From Cellulomonas timonensis (GTDB lineage Bacteria > Actinomycetota > Actinomycetes > Actinomycetales > Cellulomonadaceae), in the NCBI RefSeq assembly GCF_900046455.1, contig NZ_FCOT01000012.1, positions 544,017 through 608,016 on the forward strand: a stretch of 64,000 nt of DNA. The letters run 5' to 3'. Of the stretch, positions 52,235 to 60,741 are shown in pieces (the stretch's first letter is position 1; each line of letters begins with the position of its first letter). A program made the translations under genes and the position numbers. Below the pieces are notes generated by a model. The model ran no database searches. It was not told where the DNA came from and was given only the letters and a program-made list of their open reading frames with translations.

Positions 52235-53398
52235 TCAGCGGGCGGCGCCCACGACCTCCGCGGTCATCCTCGACGCCGAGGCCTCCACCAGCGGGCGCAG
52301 GTAGTGCGTGGCGAGCCACGCGACGACAGGCGCGGCCACCGCATCGCCGAACCCGTACAACGCCTGGTTCGTTCGCGCCCCGGACAGGTCGTAGTCCGCG
52401 GCGCCCATGAGACGCGCGTACTCGCGGGGCGTCATCCACCGCACCCGCACGCGCCCGCCTCCGAGCTCGACGACGGCCTGCTTGGACGATCCGCCGCGAG
52501 CGGTGCGCAGGCACCCGGAGATGTCGTCGGCGCGCACCTCCCACACCGCGACGCCCTGCCGGGTCCGCCGATACGCCGTCCGGCGGCTCACCCCGGCAGC
52601 CCGCTGGAGGGCATGCACCCGGCCCGTCTGCACCGGCGACAACGAGTCGAGGAATGCCTGCGTCCGCACTGCGTCCCACCAGCGCGGATCGCCCGCCGGC
52701 AGGTCTTCCGTCAGGTCGGTCAGGCCGGTGCTGCGCAGCGCGGGCGGCTCCGGCAGCGCCGCCTGGTGTGTGGTCAACGTCGGGTCCTCGAACGGGCGCC
52801 GCAGCCAGTCGGGACGCAGCTCCGGGCTCGGCGCCTCACTATCCGCCGGCGGATGCTGCGCGCCCACCAGGAACAGCCGCGGCCGTGACTGCGGCACGAA
52901 CCGGCGCGCGTCGAGGGCCAGGATGTCCACCGAGTAGCCCAGGCCGTTGAACGCCCGGACCGCCGCCGTCAGGTCCGCGCCACCATGCGAGGTGGCCAGG
53001 CCCACCACGTTCTCCAGCACCACCACCCCGGGCCGGTCCGCGCCGAGCTCGCCCAGCAGGCGGGTGAACTGCCAGAACGCCCCCGACTCGCGGCCCGCCA
53101 ACCCCGCCCTGCCGCCAGCCAATGACAGGTCCGTGCACGGCGACGACGCCCACGCGAGCGCGGCTCCACGCGGCAAGTCCGTGCCAGCCACCAGGCCGAT
53201 GTCCCCCAAGACGAACGTGTGCGCCACCGCCTCGTCCCGGAAGTGCCCCTGGTACAGCGCGCGCTTGTCCGCCTCGTAATCGTTCGACCAGGCGACGTGG
53301 AACCCCGCGGCCTCCAGCCCGAGCCGCGCGAGCCCCATACCAGCGAAGAACTCCAGGACCTGCGGCTTCGCAGCGGGCAGCACGTCCGTCGTCGACAT
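52235..53398 (-). CDS. DNA (cytosine-5-)-methyltransferase, Dcm-like
   Basis: 387 residues. Motif I FFAGMGLARLGLEAAGFH, the catalytic loop SSPCTDLS (C88), motif VI ENVVGLATS (E129-N130) and motif VIII QSRPRLFLVG are in the usual order, with a target-recognition region between about residues 215 and 320 and motifs IX-X at the end. It has no restriction partner in the window but is divergent from a vsr gene, so it is probably an orphan Dcm-type enzyme. ATG 53398 is set by a TAGGAT box seven bases upstream (leaderless). The frame is open upstream of this but without conserved sequence. Confidence 0.93.
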   Translation of the reverse strand: MSTTDVLPAAKPQVLEFFAGMGLARLGLEAAGFHVAWSNDYEADKRALYQGHFRDEAVAHTFVLGDIGLVAGTDLPRGAALAWASSPCTDLSLAGGRAGLAGRESGAFWQFTRLLGELGADRPGVVVLENVVGLATSHGGADLTAAVRAFNGLGYSVDILALDARRFVPQSRPRLFLVGAQHPPADSEAPSPELRPDWLRRPFEDPTLTTHQAALPEPPALRSTGLTDLTEDLPAGDPRWWDAVRTQAFLDSLSPVQTGRVHALQRAAGVSRRTAYRRTRQGVAVWEVRADDISGCLRTARGGSSKQAVVELGGGRVRVRWMTPREYARLMGAADYDLSGARTNQALYGFGDAVAAPVVAWLATHYLRPLVEASASRMTAEVVGAAR

Positions 53399-53405
53399 GG
53401 CGCCC

Positions 53406-53411
53406 ATCCTA
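53406..53411 (-). promoter_or_regulatory. -10 box TAGGAT for the methyltransferase
   Basis: On the minus strand TAGGAT is followed by seven bases and ATG 53398. It is divergent from the TACGGT box of vsr; the two promoters lie within 65 bp. Confidence 0.55.
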
Positions 53412-53450
53412 AGGAGCACCGCGCCGCAGTCCCCCGGCGGCGCCCCGTCG

Positions 53451-53456
53451 TACGGT
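53451..53456 (+). promoter_or_regulatory. -10 box TACGGT for vsr
   Basis: TACGGT then six bases then GTG 53463, consistent with a leaderless vsr transcript. Confidence 0.5.
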
Positions 53457-53462
53457 GGTGGC

Positions 53463-53900
53463 GTGACCGACGCAGCCTCGTGGGCGAGCTCCCCAGCCGT
53501 CCGGAGGTCCATGCAGGGCAACCGCTCCCGCGACACGGTCCCCGAGCTGGCCGTGCGCCGCGCCGTGCACGCCCGGGGCCTGCGGTATCGCGTCGCCACC
53601 CGCCCCGTGCCGAGCCTGCGCCGCACCGCCGACCTCGTCTTCAGCCGCGCGCGGATCGCGGTGTTCGTCGACGGCTGCTACTGGCACGGCTGCCCCGAGC
53701 ATCATCGGCTGCCCGCCACCCACGTCACCTACTGGTCCGAGAAGGTCGCCCGGAACCGCGCCCGCGACCTCGACACCGACGCCCAGCTCGCCGCCGCCGG
53801 GTGGACGGTCATGCGCTTCTGGGAGCACGACGACCCGGCCGTCGTCGCGAACGCCGTCGAGGCGGCCGTGCGTCCCCGTCCCACAACGCCGAATGACTAG
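53463..53900 (+). CDS. vsr: Very short patch repair endonuclease Vsr
   Basis: 145 residues. The family blocks are present: RRAVHARGLRYRV, RTADLVFSRARIAVFVDGC (active-site Asp), CYWHGCPEH (zinc-binding Cys/His), YWSEKVARNRARD and GWTVMRFWEHD. Vsr nicks beside T:G mismatches that arise when 5-methylcytosine deaminates, so it protects the sites made by the neighbouring Dcm-like enzyme. GTG 53463 is favoured by the -10 box. Its last four bases overlap the convergent acyltransferase gene. Confidence 0.94.
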   Translation: MTDAASWASSPAVRRSMQGNRSRDTVPELAVRRAVHARGLRYRVATRPVPSLRRTADLVFSRARIAVFVDGCYWHGCPEHHRLPATHVTYWSEKVARNRARDLDTDAQLAAAGWTVMRFWEHDDPAVVANAVEAAVRPRPTTPND

Positions 53901-55060
53901 ACCAGCGCCTTCTCGGGCTCTGGCTCTCGCGTGGCCACTGGCGGGGGGCTCGCGATCGCCTCGGGGCGCCTTCTGTCGAATGTCCGGCGGATCCACTGCT
54001 GTGCGGGCCGCTCGATCACGAGGTGGGCGCCGACAGCCGCGAACATGATCATGGCGAAGAGGAGGCCCGTGGTGAACAGCCAGCCGAGCCACGTCTCCAC
54101 CGGTCCGAGGGTGAGCCGGGCGACAAGCGGCCCGTGCAGCAGGTAGAACGCGAACGAGGCCTCACCGGCGAGGATCATGGGCTTCGTCGACAGCAGGCGG
54201 GCCAGAGGCGTCTCGGGACTCGCGGCGAGGCCCCAGATCACGAGTGCGGCAGGCAGCAGATACGCGGCATCCCACGACCAGGCCGTGTGCAGCAACGATG
54301 GCCACGTCATCAGCACGAGGAACGCCACAGCCCCCACGGCCTGGGCCGTGGCGCCGATCCATGCCTTGACCTGCACCGCTCGCGCGAGCAGGGCCACCGA
54401 GATCCCGACGACGAAGTCGCCCAGCCGAGCGAGCGGGTTCCGGTACAGCCAGCGGTGCGCCGACTCGGCGTCAGCCCATGGCAGGGCATCCCGGCCACTG
54501 GCGACGAACCACCAGGCGAGGGCGATGACCACAGCCGTCGCGACGACGGCCAGCCCGAGCAGCACCGACGGGCGCGACCGTATCCGGTAGATCGCGAGCA
54601 TCAGCGCGGGGAAGCACGCGTACAGGAAAAGCTCGACCCCGATGGACCAGCCCGGCCCGTTGAGCGCCAACGCGAACGACATGTCGGACGACCACGTCTG
54701 GAGCGCCGCGACGTGCCACCAGGTGCTCGCGGGCAGTGTGTGCGTGACGAGCGCCGGCGCCACGACCCACAGCAGCGCCACCAGGTACAGCGGGTAGATC
54801 CTCGCCACCCGCGCCACCGCGAACGACCAGAGCGCGCGCCCGGTCAATGTCGAGAACCGGTCGGCGTAGTTCCACGCCAGCACGAAACCCGAGAGGACGA
54901 AGAACACGGTGACGCCGTTGTACCCCGCCGCCGCGAACGTCACGGCTCGCGGGTTGACGCCTGGGGGCACCCCCACGTGGCTCAGGTAGACGAGGACAGC
55001 GGCGACGATGCGGAGGCCCGTGAGCGACTCGATGCGCCTGGCGCCACTGGGTGAATGCAC
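53897..55060 (-). CDS. Acyltransferase 3 family membrane protein
   Basis: 387 residues with about ten membrane segments. The early block RIESLTGLRIVAAVLVYLSH and the following FFVLSGFVLAWNY are typical of acyltransferase 3 (OafA/YrhL) proteins, which O-acylate cell-surface glycans or peptidoglycan. The C-terminal tail is Arg/Pro-rich. GTG 55060 is chosen because a TACGCT box lies seven bases upstream; a TTG ten codons earlier is an alternative. The substrate is unknown; no glycan gene cluster is adjacent. Confidence 0.9.
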   Translation of the reverse strand: MHSPSGARRIESLTGLRIVAAVLVYLSHVGVPPGVNPRAVTFAAAGYNGVTVFFVLSGFVLAWNYADRFSTLTGRALWSFAVARVARIYPLYLVALLWVVAPALVTHTLPASTWWHVAALQTWSSDMSFALALNGPGWSIGVELFLYACFPALMLAIYRIRSRPSVLLGLAVVATAVVIALAWWFVASGRDALPWADAESAHRWLYRNPLARLGDFVVGISVALLARAVQVKAWIGATAQAVGAVAFLVLMTWPSLLHTAWSWDAAYLLPAALVIWGLAASPETPLARLLSTKPMILAGEASFAFYLLHGPLVARLTLGPVETWLGWLFTTGLLFAMIMFAAVGAHLVIERPAQQWIRRTFDRRRPEAIASPPPVATREPEPEKALV

Positions 55061-55138
55061 GCGAGCGAGCGTAGAGCCTGACGTGCTCAATCGATGGCAG
55101 CCGTCCGGGGAAGTCTGCGGTGGGCCTTGCGGCTCGCC

Positions 55139-55729
55139 TCAGGCCTCGGCGGTGGGCGTGGGCAGCGGCCGGCCGTCAGGCCGCATTCCGGCGACCAGCA
55201 TCGCCATGAGGCGGGTGTCGAACCCGGGGAACGCGTCGGGGGCATGCACGGTGGCCGGTTGGCCCACCTTGGCCACGGCGAGGACGAACTCGGTGGCCCC
55301 GAGGTCCGGGCGGAGCAGCCCGGCGTCGCGGGCCTGCGCGAGCACCGCCTCGACGGCTTGCTCGGTGCGCTGCTGGGCGGCGGCGACCTGCGGTGCCAGC
55401 GATGCCTCGGGGTCGTGTGACAGGGCGGGGATGACCGATCCGAGCTGGAGCCTGACCAGCCGGTCCGTGAACGTCTGCCACGTGGCGTCGGGCTGCTCCG
55501 CGAACGTCGCGCTCGCCTCCGAGGCCGCGAGCTGCATGTCCTCCAGGACCGCGCAGGCGGTCGCGTCGGCGAGGTCCTGACGGGTCGGGAAGTTGCGGTA
55601 GAGCGTGGCGATGCCCACACCGGCTCGCGCGGCGACAGCGTCGAGGGCGACCGCGTCGCCGTGTAGCAGAAAGAGCTCGCGGGCTGCGGCGATGAGGGCC
55701 TCACGTCGCCTGAGGGCGTCCGCGCGCAT
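55139..55729 (-). CDS. TetR-family transcriptional repressor
   Basis: 196 residues. TetR HTH: REALIAAARELFLLHGDAVA then LDAVAARAGVGIATLYRNFP. It is divergent from the membrane protein at 55844-56911, with a clear palindrome at 55802-55828 between them, so it most likely represses that gene and itself. The effector-binding domain is not diagnostic. Confidence 0.92.
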   Translation of the reverse strand: MRADALRRREALIAAARELFLLHGDAVALDAVAARAGVGIATLYRNFPTRQDLADATACAVLEDMQLAASEASATFAEQPDATWQTFTDRLVRLQLGSVIPALSHDPEASLAPQVAAAQQRTEQAVEAVLAQARDAGLLRPDLGATEFVLAVAKVGQPATVHAPDAFPGFDTRLMAMLVAGMRPDGRPLPTPTAEA

Positions 55730-55801
55730 GGTCTCCCTCCAGGGTCGTCAGGGGTCGGGGGCCCAGGGCCTCCGTTTGACACCGTAGCCGAGGCGGACCA
55801 G

Positions 55802-55828
55802 ATTAGCGGAGGAAAATCCTCCACTAAT
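55802..55828. promoter_or_regulatory. TetR operator, 27-bp palindrome
   Basis: ATTAGCGGAGGA - aaa - TCCTCCACTAAT: two 12-base arms with one mismatch. It lies 15 bp upstream of the divergent membrane gene start (55844) and 73 bp upstream of the tetR start, a common TetR arrangement. Confidence 0.75.
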
Positions 55829-55843
55829 GCTTGAGGGACACAC

Positions 55844-56911
55844 ATGCCTGACACCGCCACGCCGAGATCGACCACGAACCAGGCGGAAGCCGTCCCCGCT
55901 CGCCCGACGCCACGCGCGGACGGGCATCTGCCGAAGTTCGCCGCCTCGCTGCTCGCCCTGACGGCGATCGTGGTGGTGCTGCTCGTCCTGTTCATCCTGC
56001 CCTCGCTCAAGAGCGGCGCGCGCGACCTGCCGATCGGCACGGTCGGCGACGCCCACGCCGTTCAGGTGCTGGGCGACCAGCTCGACGTCGTGTCCCCGGG
56101 AGCCTTCGACACCGCGGCCTACGACGACGAGGCAGCGCTGCGCACCGCGATCCTCGACCGGGCGGTGGTGGGCGGCGTGGTGGTCGAGAACGGCTCCGCA
56201 CGGCTGCTGACCGCCAGCGCCGGCAGCGCCCCCATCGCCGGGGAGCTCACCGGGAGCGTCACGGCCGCCGGGGCCGGCATCGGGATGCCCGTCGCCATCG
56301 AGGACCTCGTGACGTTCACGACCGAGGACCCCACCGGCATCGGCATCGGCGGGCTGGCCTTCCCCCTGGTCTTCGGCGGCATCGTCCCCGCCGTCGTGGC
56401 GATGCGGGTGTTCCCGCACAGCCTGCGCCTGCAGCTCGCGAGCGCCGGATCGTTCGCCGTGGTGGGCGGCGTCGTGGTGACCGCCGTGCTGCGATTCTGG
56501 TTCGGCAGCTTCGACGGCTCGATCCTGCTGCCCGCGGCGGCGCTCGCCCTGGGCATCGCAGCCATCTCAGTGCCGCTGATCGGGCTGCAGTCCACGCTCG
56601 GCGGCAAGGGGTTCACCGCGCTGGCGGCCTCGATGATGTTCCTCGGCAACCCGCTCGCCGGCATCGGCGCCTCCGCGGCCTGGCTGCCCAGCGGGCTGGG
56701 GCTCTTCGGCCAGCTCCTTCCGCCCGGCTCGACCGGCACGCTCGTGCGCTCGGCGGCGTACTTCGACGGGCGCGGCGCCGGCAGCGCCCTAGTGGTGCTC
56801 CTGGTGTGGGTCGTCGCCGGGGTCGGGCTGTGCGTCCTGGGCAAGCGCCGCACGGCCGGCGCCCAGGCTCCCGTGGCCACCGAGCTGGCGCCGGAGCCCG
56901 CGCCGGCCTGA
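55844..56911 (+). CDS. Polytopic membrane protein, candidate ABC-2/YhgE-like exporter component
   Basis: 355 residues. One N-terminal segment (LLALTAIVVVLLVLFILPSL), an exterior domain of about 130 residues, then five segments. This is the half-layout of YhgE/Pip and ABC-2 type permeases. No ATPase gene is with it. Divergent control by the TetR protein suggests a drug- or lipid-related efflux role, by analogy only. GAGGGA precedes ATG 55844. Confidence 0.75.
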   Translation: MPDTATPRSTTNQAEAVPARPTPRADGHLPKFAASLLALTAIVVVLLVLFILPSLKSGARDLPIGTVGDAHAVQVLGDQLDVVSPGAFDTAAYDDEAALRTAILDRAVVGGVVVENGSARLLTASAGSAPIAGELTGSVTAAGAGIGMPVAIEDLVTFTTEDPTGIGIGGLAFPLVFGGIVPAVVAMRVFPHSLRLQLASAGSFAVVGGVVVTAVLRFWFGSFDGSILLPAAALALGIAAISVPLIGLQSTLGGKGFTALAASMMFLGNPLAGIGASAAWLPSGLGLFGQLLPPGSTGTLVRSAAYFDGRGAGSALVVLLVWVVAGVGLCVLGKRRTAGAQAPVATELAPEPAPA

Positions 56912-56933
56912 CGGCCCGTGGCCAGCAACGGAA

Positions 56934-56955
56934 AGAGGCCCCCGAAGGGGCCTCT
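56934..56955 (+). terminator. Hairpin terminator after the membrane protein gene
   Basis: agaggcccc - cgaa - ggggcctct, perfect 9-bp stem, 22 bp beyond the stop. A tRNA gene on the other strand begins its 3' end 16 bp further on. Confidence 0.8.
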
Positions 56956-56970
56956 GACCTGCTGTCTTGC

Positions 56971-57046
56971 TGGAGCCGCCTAACAGAATCGAACTGTTGA
57001 CCTTCTCATTACGAGTGAGACGCTCTACCGACTGAGCTAAGGCGGC
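56971..57046 (-). tRNA. tRNA-Thr (anticodon CGT)
   Basis: 76 bases including an encoded CCA. Acceptor stem GCCGCCT/AGGCGGC, D-arm with GCTCAGTCGGTAGAGC, anticodon stem TCTCA/TGAGA around loop ctCGTaa, T-arm AACAG-TTCGATT-CTGTT. All stems pair. Discriminator base is T. It reads ACG codons. Confidence 0.95.
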
Positions 57047-57173
57047 ATCGTCGTTCTCCGAGGAGCACGGCGAGCGCGCCCACTGTACCTAACGGAGGGG
57101 CCAGTCTCCAAAGCGGCCGACACGGCCCCTGGTCAGGGCCGCAACGGCGCGCCCCAGGGCTGCGGCCCGATGG

Positions 57174-58775
57174 TCAGCAGCGGGTCCCGTCGGCGGGCGC
57201 CTCGCCGGTGAGCAGGTAGGTGTCCACCGCGTCGTCCACGCACTCGTTGGAGCGGCCGTAGGCGGTGTGCCCCTCCCCCTCGTAGGTGAGCAGCACGCCG
57301 GAGGACAGCAGCTCGGAGAGCGACTCAGCCCACGCGTAGGGGGTGGCGGGGTCGTTGGTGGTGCCGATGACGAGGATCGGCGCCGCGCCCTCGGCGGCGT
57401 AGGAGTCGAGGCCGCCCGCCTCGGGCACCGGCCACTGCGCGCAGACGACGCCGCCGTAGGAGAAGTAGTAGCCGATGGTGGGCGCCGCGGCCTGGATGTC
57501 CTCGGCGGAGGCCTGCATGGTCCCCAGGTCGGATGGGGAGCGGTCGTCGGCGCAGTTGATGGCCCAGAACGCCTCGGTGGAGTTCGACGCGTACGTCCCG
57601 TCGGACTCGCGCTCGTAGTAGGCATCCGAGAGGGTCAGCAGCATGGAGCCGTCGTTGCGGAGGGCTCCACGCAGGCCCTGGGTGAGGGCGGGCCACCAGT
57701 CGGGGGCGTAGAGGCTCACGGCCATGCCGGAGAAGGCGAGGCTTCCGGTGAGCTGGCGGTCGGGGTCGTCGGTGGGGAGCGGGCTGCGACGGGCCCGGTC
57801 GAGGATCTTCTTCACCTGGGCCATGCCGTCATCCACGGAGCCGGTCAGCGGGCAGTCGGCGCCGGACTGGCAGTCCTCGACGTAGGCGCGCAGCGCAGAC
57901 TCGAACCCGATGGCCTGGCCCTTGGCGAGCTCGTCCGCGGTGAGGGTGGGGTCGAGGGCGCCGTCGAGCACCAGGCGGCCGACCTTCTCGGGGTACAGCG
58001 CGGCGTAGGTCGCGCCGAGCTGGGTGCCGTAGGAGTACCCGAGGTAGGTGAGCTTCTCGTCGCCGAGCACGGCGCGCAGCACGTCCATGTCGCGGGCGGC
58101 GCTGACGGTGTCGACGTGCTCCAGCAGGGCGCCGGTGTTCTCCAGGCACGCCTGGCCGACGGCGCCGAAGACCTGCTCGGCGGCCTCGACTCCGGCCTCG
58201 GTGCTGTAGTCCGGGTCGGCGGAGACGATCTCGTCCATCTGCGCGCCGTCCACGCAGGTGATCGGCTGGGAACGGGAGACGCCGCGCGGGTCGAAGCCGA
58301 CGATGTCGTAGCTCTCGATGACGTCCTTGCCGGCACGGTCCAGCACGACTGTCGTGAGGGCGTCCACCCCGGAGCCGCCGGGGCCGCCGGGATTGATCAG
58401 CAGCGAGCCGAGCACGTCGGAGCCGGTGGCGGTCGACCGGTTCACGGCGAGCTCGATGACGTCGCCCTCGGGGTCGTCCCAGTCGAGGGGCACCTCGACG
58501 GTGGCGCACTCAAGGCCGTCGCATGCCGTCCACTCGACCTGCTGCTCGTAGAACCGGGCCAGCTCGGTGGGCACGTCGTGAGTGATCGAGGGGCGCTCGT
58601 CACGTTCTGACTGGTGCTTGGGGCTGGTGCACCCGGCGAGCGCGAGCGCGCCGACGGCAGCCATGGCGACGGCGCTCCACACGCGGTGCGGGCGGTGGGA
58701 GCGGGCGCGGCCCTGGTCGGGGACCTGGGGGCTGGTGGGCATGGCGCGGCGCAGGTCACGGCGAGTGAGAGGCAC
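57174..58775 (-). CDS. Exported alpha/beta-hydrolase lipoprotein, tripeptidyl aminopeptidase (TAP) family
   Basis: 533 residues. Signal peptide with lipobox ALAGC (C49). Catalytic triad: S248 in GYSYGTQLG, D475 in GTTNDPATPY and H503 in GEGHTAYG, with the C-terminal TAP-like extension of this Streptomyces-type peptidase family. The oxyanion region is NPGGPGGSG. It probably cleaves N-terminal tripeptides outside the membrane. GTG 58775 is set by a TAGGGT box six bases upstream (leaderless). Confidence 0.92.
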   Translation of the reverse strand: MPLTRRDLRRAMPTSPQVPDQGRARSHRPHRVWSAVAMAAVGALALAGCTSPKHQSERDERPSITHDVPTELARFYEQQVEWTACDGLECATVEVPLDWDDPEGDVIELAVNRSTATGSDVLGSLLINPGGPGGSGVDALTTVVLDRAGKDVIESYDIVGFDPRGVSRSQPITCVDGAQMDEIVSADPDYSTEAGVEAAEQVFGAVGQACLENTGALLEHVDTVSAARDMDVLRAVLGDEKLTYLGYSYGTQLGATYAALYPEKVGRLVLDGALDPTLTADELAKGQAIGFESALRAYVEDCQSGADCPLTGSVDDGMAQVKKILDRARRSPLPTDDPDRQLTGSLAFSGMAVSLYAPDWWPALTQGLRGALRNDGSMLLTLSDAYYERESDGTYASNSTEAFWAINCADDRSPSDLGTMQASAEDIQAAAPTIGYYFSYGGVVCAQWPVPEAGGLDSYAAEGAAPILVIGTTNDPATPYAWAESLSELLSSGVLLTYEGEGHTAYGRSNECVDDAVDTYLLTGEAPADGTRC

Positions 58776-58836
58776 GGCACCACCCTAAGCGGGATCGACC
58801 ACCCCGCCATGCCGGTCCACGGATGCGGATGGAGGC

Positions 58837-58881
58837 GTCAGCCCTGCGCGTGTCAGCCCTGCGCGTGTCAGCCCTGCGGGC
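58837..58881. repeat. 15-bp tandem repeat gtcagccctgcgcgt, nearly three copies
   Basis: Units at 58837-58851 and 58852-58866 are identical; the third at 58867-58881 is partial and contains the holB stop codon. The repeat looks like a duplication of the last holB codons, extending past the stop into the intergenic space. Confidence 0.8.
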
Positions 58882-60040
58882 GCAACGCGATGGTCATGGC
58901 CTCCACTGCCAGGAGCGGCGCGACATTCCCCGCCAGCCGGGTGCGCGCCTCGCCGATGGCGTCCATGCGCCGCAGCGTCTGCTCGGGGGTGCTGCTGGCG
59001 GCGAGCGCCCGCACGTCGTCCTGCTGCTCGAGGTTGACCAGCTCGACCCCTGCGTGGAGCTGCACCACGAGGACGTCGCGGTACAGCGAGAGCAGGTCGA
59101 TCATCGCGCGGTCGAGCACGTCCCGTTGGGCGCGGGTGGCCCGGCGCTTCTGCTCCTCTTCGAGCAGGCGGATCTGGGCCCGCAGCGCCGGGGGGATCGT
59201 CGCGGCGCCCTCGGCGCCCATGGAGCGCAGCAGCGCGGCGCGCTCGGCGGCGTCACGGTCCTCGGTGGCGGCCTTCGCGTCGGCCTGCGCGGTCTCCACG
59301 AGCTCCCCGGCGGCTAGCACGGCGTCGCCGACGCCCCGCACGCGCGGCGGGATGGACAGCACCTTGGCCCGGCGCGCCCGCGCCTCGGGGTCGCGGGCGA
59401 GGCGCCGGGCCACTCCGACGTGGCTCTGCGCGGCGCGGGCCACCACGGCCGCCACGGCCGGGTCGATCCCGTCGCGGCGGACCAGCAGCTCGGCGACGGC
59501 GTCAACGGGCGGCACCCGCAGCGGCACGGAGCGGCTGCGTGAGCGGATGGTGACCAGCACGTCCTGAGGGCTGGGAGCGCACAGCAGCCACACAGTGCGC
59601 GGCGGCGGCTCCTCGATGGCCTTGAGCAGCACGTTGCCGCTCGTCTCGTTGAGCCGGTCGGCGTCCTCGATGATGATCACGCGCCAGCGCCCCTGCGACG
59701 GGGACCGCTGGGCGAGCTCGACGAGGGGGCGTGCCGTCTCCGCGCGGATCTGCACGCCCTCGGTGGCGACGACTGTCACGTCGGGGTGCGTGCCGGCCAG
59801 CACTGTGGCGCATGCGTGGGACCTGACGTCGCCGCTCGGGTCCTGCAGGGCTGCGGCGAAGGCGCGCGCGGCGTTGGACCGGCCCGATCCGGGCGGGCCC
59901 GTGATCAGCCAGGCGTGCGTCATCTGGGAAGGGTCCTCGGCGGCGCCCCGCAGCACGTCGATCGCGGGCTCCTGCCCGACCACGTCGTCCCAGACCGTGG
60001 CGCCCGCCGCGATCGGGGTCGCCGTCTCCCAGCCCGTCAC
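58868..60040 (-). CDS. holB: DNA polymerase III subunit delta'
   Basis: 390 residues, AAA+ clamp-loader subunit. VVGQEPAIDVL at the start, a P-loop-like GPPGSGRSNAARAFA that lacks the lysine (usual for delta', which does not bind ATP productively), and the sensor-like IIIEDADRLNETSGNVLLK and IRSRSR. The GTG start at 60040 overlaps the tmk stop by four bases (GTGA), giving the common tmk-holB pair. An arginine-rich upstream extension of the frame is not conserved. Confidence 0.94.
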   Translation of the reverse strand: MTGWETATPIAAGATVWDDVVGQEPAIDVLRGAAEDPSQMTHAWLITGPPGSGRSNAARAFAAALQDPSGDVRSHACATVLAGTHPDVTVVATEGVQIRAETARPLVELAQRSPSQGRWRVIIIEDADRLNETSGNVLLKAIEEPPPRTVWLLCAPSPQDVLVTIRSRSRSVPLRVPPVDAVAELLVRRDGIDPAVAAVVARAAQSHVGVARRLARDPEARARRAKVLSIPPRVRGVGDAVLAAGELVETAQADAKAATEDRDAAERAALLRSMGAEGAATIPPALRAQIRLLEEEQKRRATRAQRDVLDRAMIDLLSLYRDVLVVQLHAGVELVNLEQQDDVRALAASSTPEQTLRRMDAIGEARTRLAGNVAPLLAVEAMTIALRPQG

Positions 60041-60684
60041 GAGGCGCGCTCCAGCAGCGCTGCCATCCGATCCCGCACCTGGGCGGCAATCTCGTCGACG
60101 GGGCGGGTCGCGTCGAGCACGAGCCAGCGCGCCGGCTCGGCGGCCGCGCGGTCCAGGAAGGCCTGCCGGGTGCGGCGGTGGAACTCGTCGCCCGCGCGCT
60201 CGAGCCGATCGGGGTCGCCGGTGAGGCGCGAGCGGCCCAGCACCGGGTCCAGGTCGAGCAGCACGGTCAGCGCGGGCATCAGGCCGTGCGTGGCCCACAG
60301 CGAGAGGTCCTCGACCTCCTGGGCGCCCAGGTCGCGCCCACTGCCCTGGTAGGCGACCGAGGAGTCGAGGTAGCGGTCGGTGATGACCACGGCCCCCCGC
60401 TCAAGCGCCGGGCGGACCAGGGAGTGCACGTGGTGCGCGCGGTCGGCGGCGTACAGCAGGGCCTCGGTGCGGGCGTCGACGTGGTCGCCGTGCAGCACCG
60501 CGTCGCGCAGCAGGTGGCCCAGTGCGGTGCCGCCGGGCTCGCGGGTCAGGACGACCTCGCGGCCGCAGGACTCCACCCACTCGCCGAGCAGGCGGGACTG
60601 CGTGGACTTGCCGGCGCCGTCCCCACCCTCGAAGGAGACGAACACCCCGGGGGCCGTCGGGATGGCGGGCGAGGTGGAGGTCAC
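60037..60684 (-). CDS. tmk: Thymidylate kinase
   Basis: 215 residues. P-loop FEGGDGAGKSTQ (about residues 18-29), DR-motif ITDRYLDSSVAYQG and LTREPGGT, the standard TMP kinase set. It phosphorylates dTMP to dTDP. GTG 60684 follows a TACCCT box by seven bases (leaderless) and avoids a long upstream extension without conserved sequence. It is co-transcribed with holB. Confidence 0.95.
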   Translation of the reverse strand: MTSTSPAIPTAPGVFVSFEGGDGAGKSTQSRLLGEWVESCGREVVLTREPGGTALGHLLRDAVLHGDHVDARTEALLYAADRAHHVHSLVRPALERGAVVITDRYLDSSVAYQGSGRDLGAQEVEDLSLWATHGLMPALTVLLDLDPVLGRSRLTGDPDRLERAGDEFHRRTRQAFLDRAAAEPARWLVLDATRPVDEIAAQVRDRMAALLERAS

Positions 60685-60741
60685 GCCCGTCAGGGTAGCC
60701 GCGATGGCTGACGTGGCTTCCCCCACCTGCCACACTGTCCC

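Noticed and set aside
53399-53626. N-terminal extension of the cytosine methyltransferase
   Set aside because: It would overlap vsr on the other strand and adds Arg-rich sequence before motif I; the -10 box supports ATG 53398.
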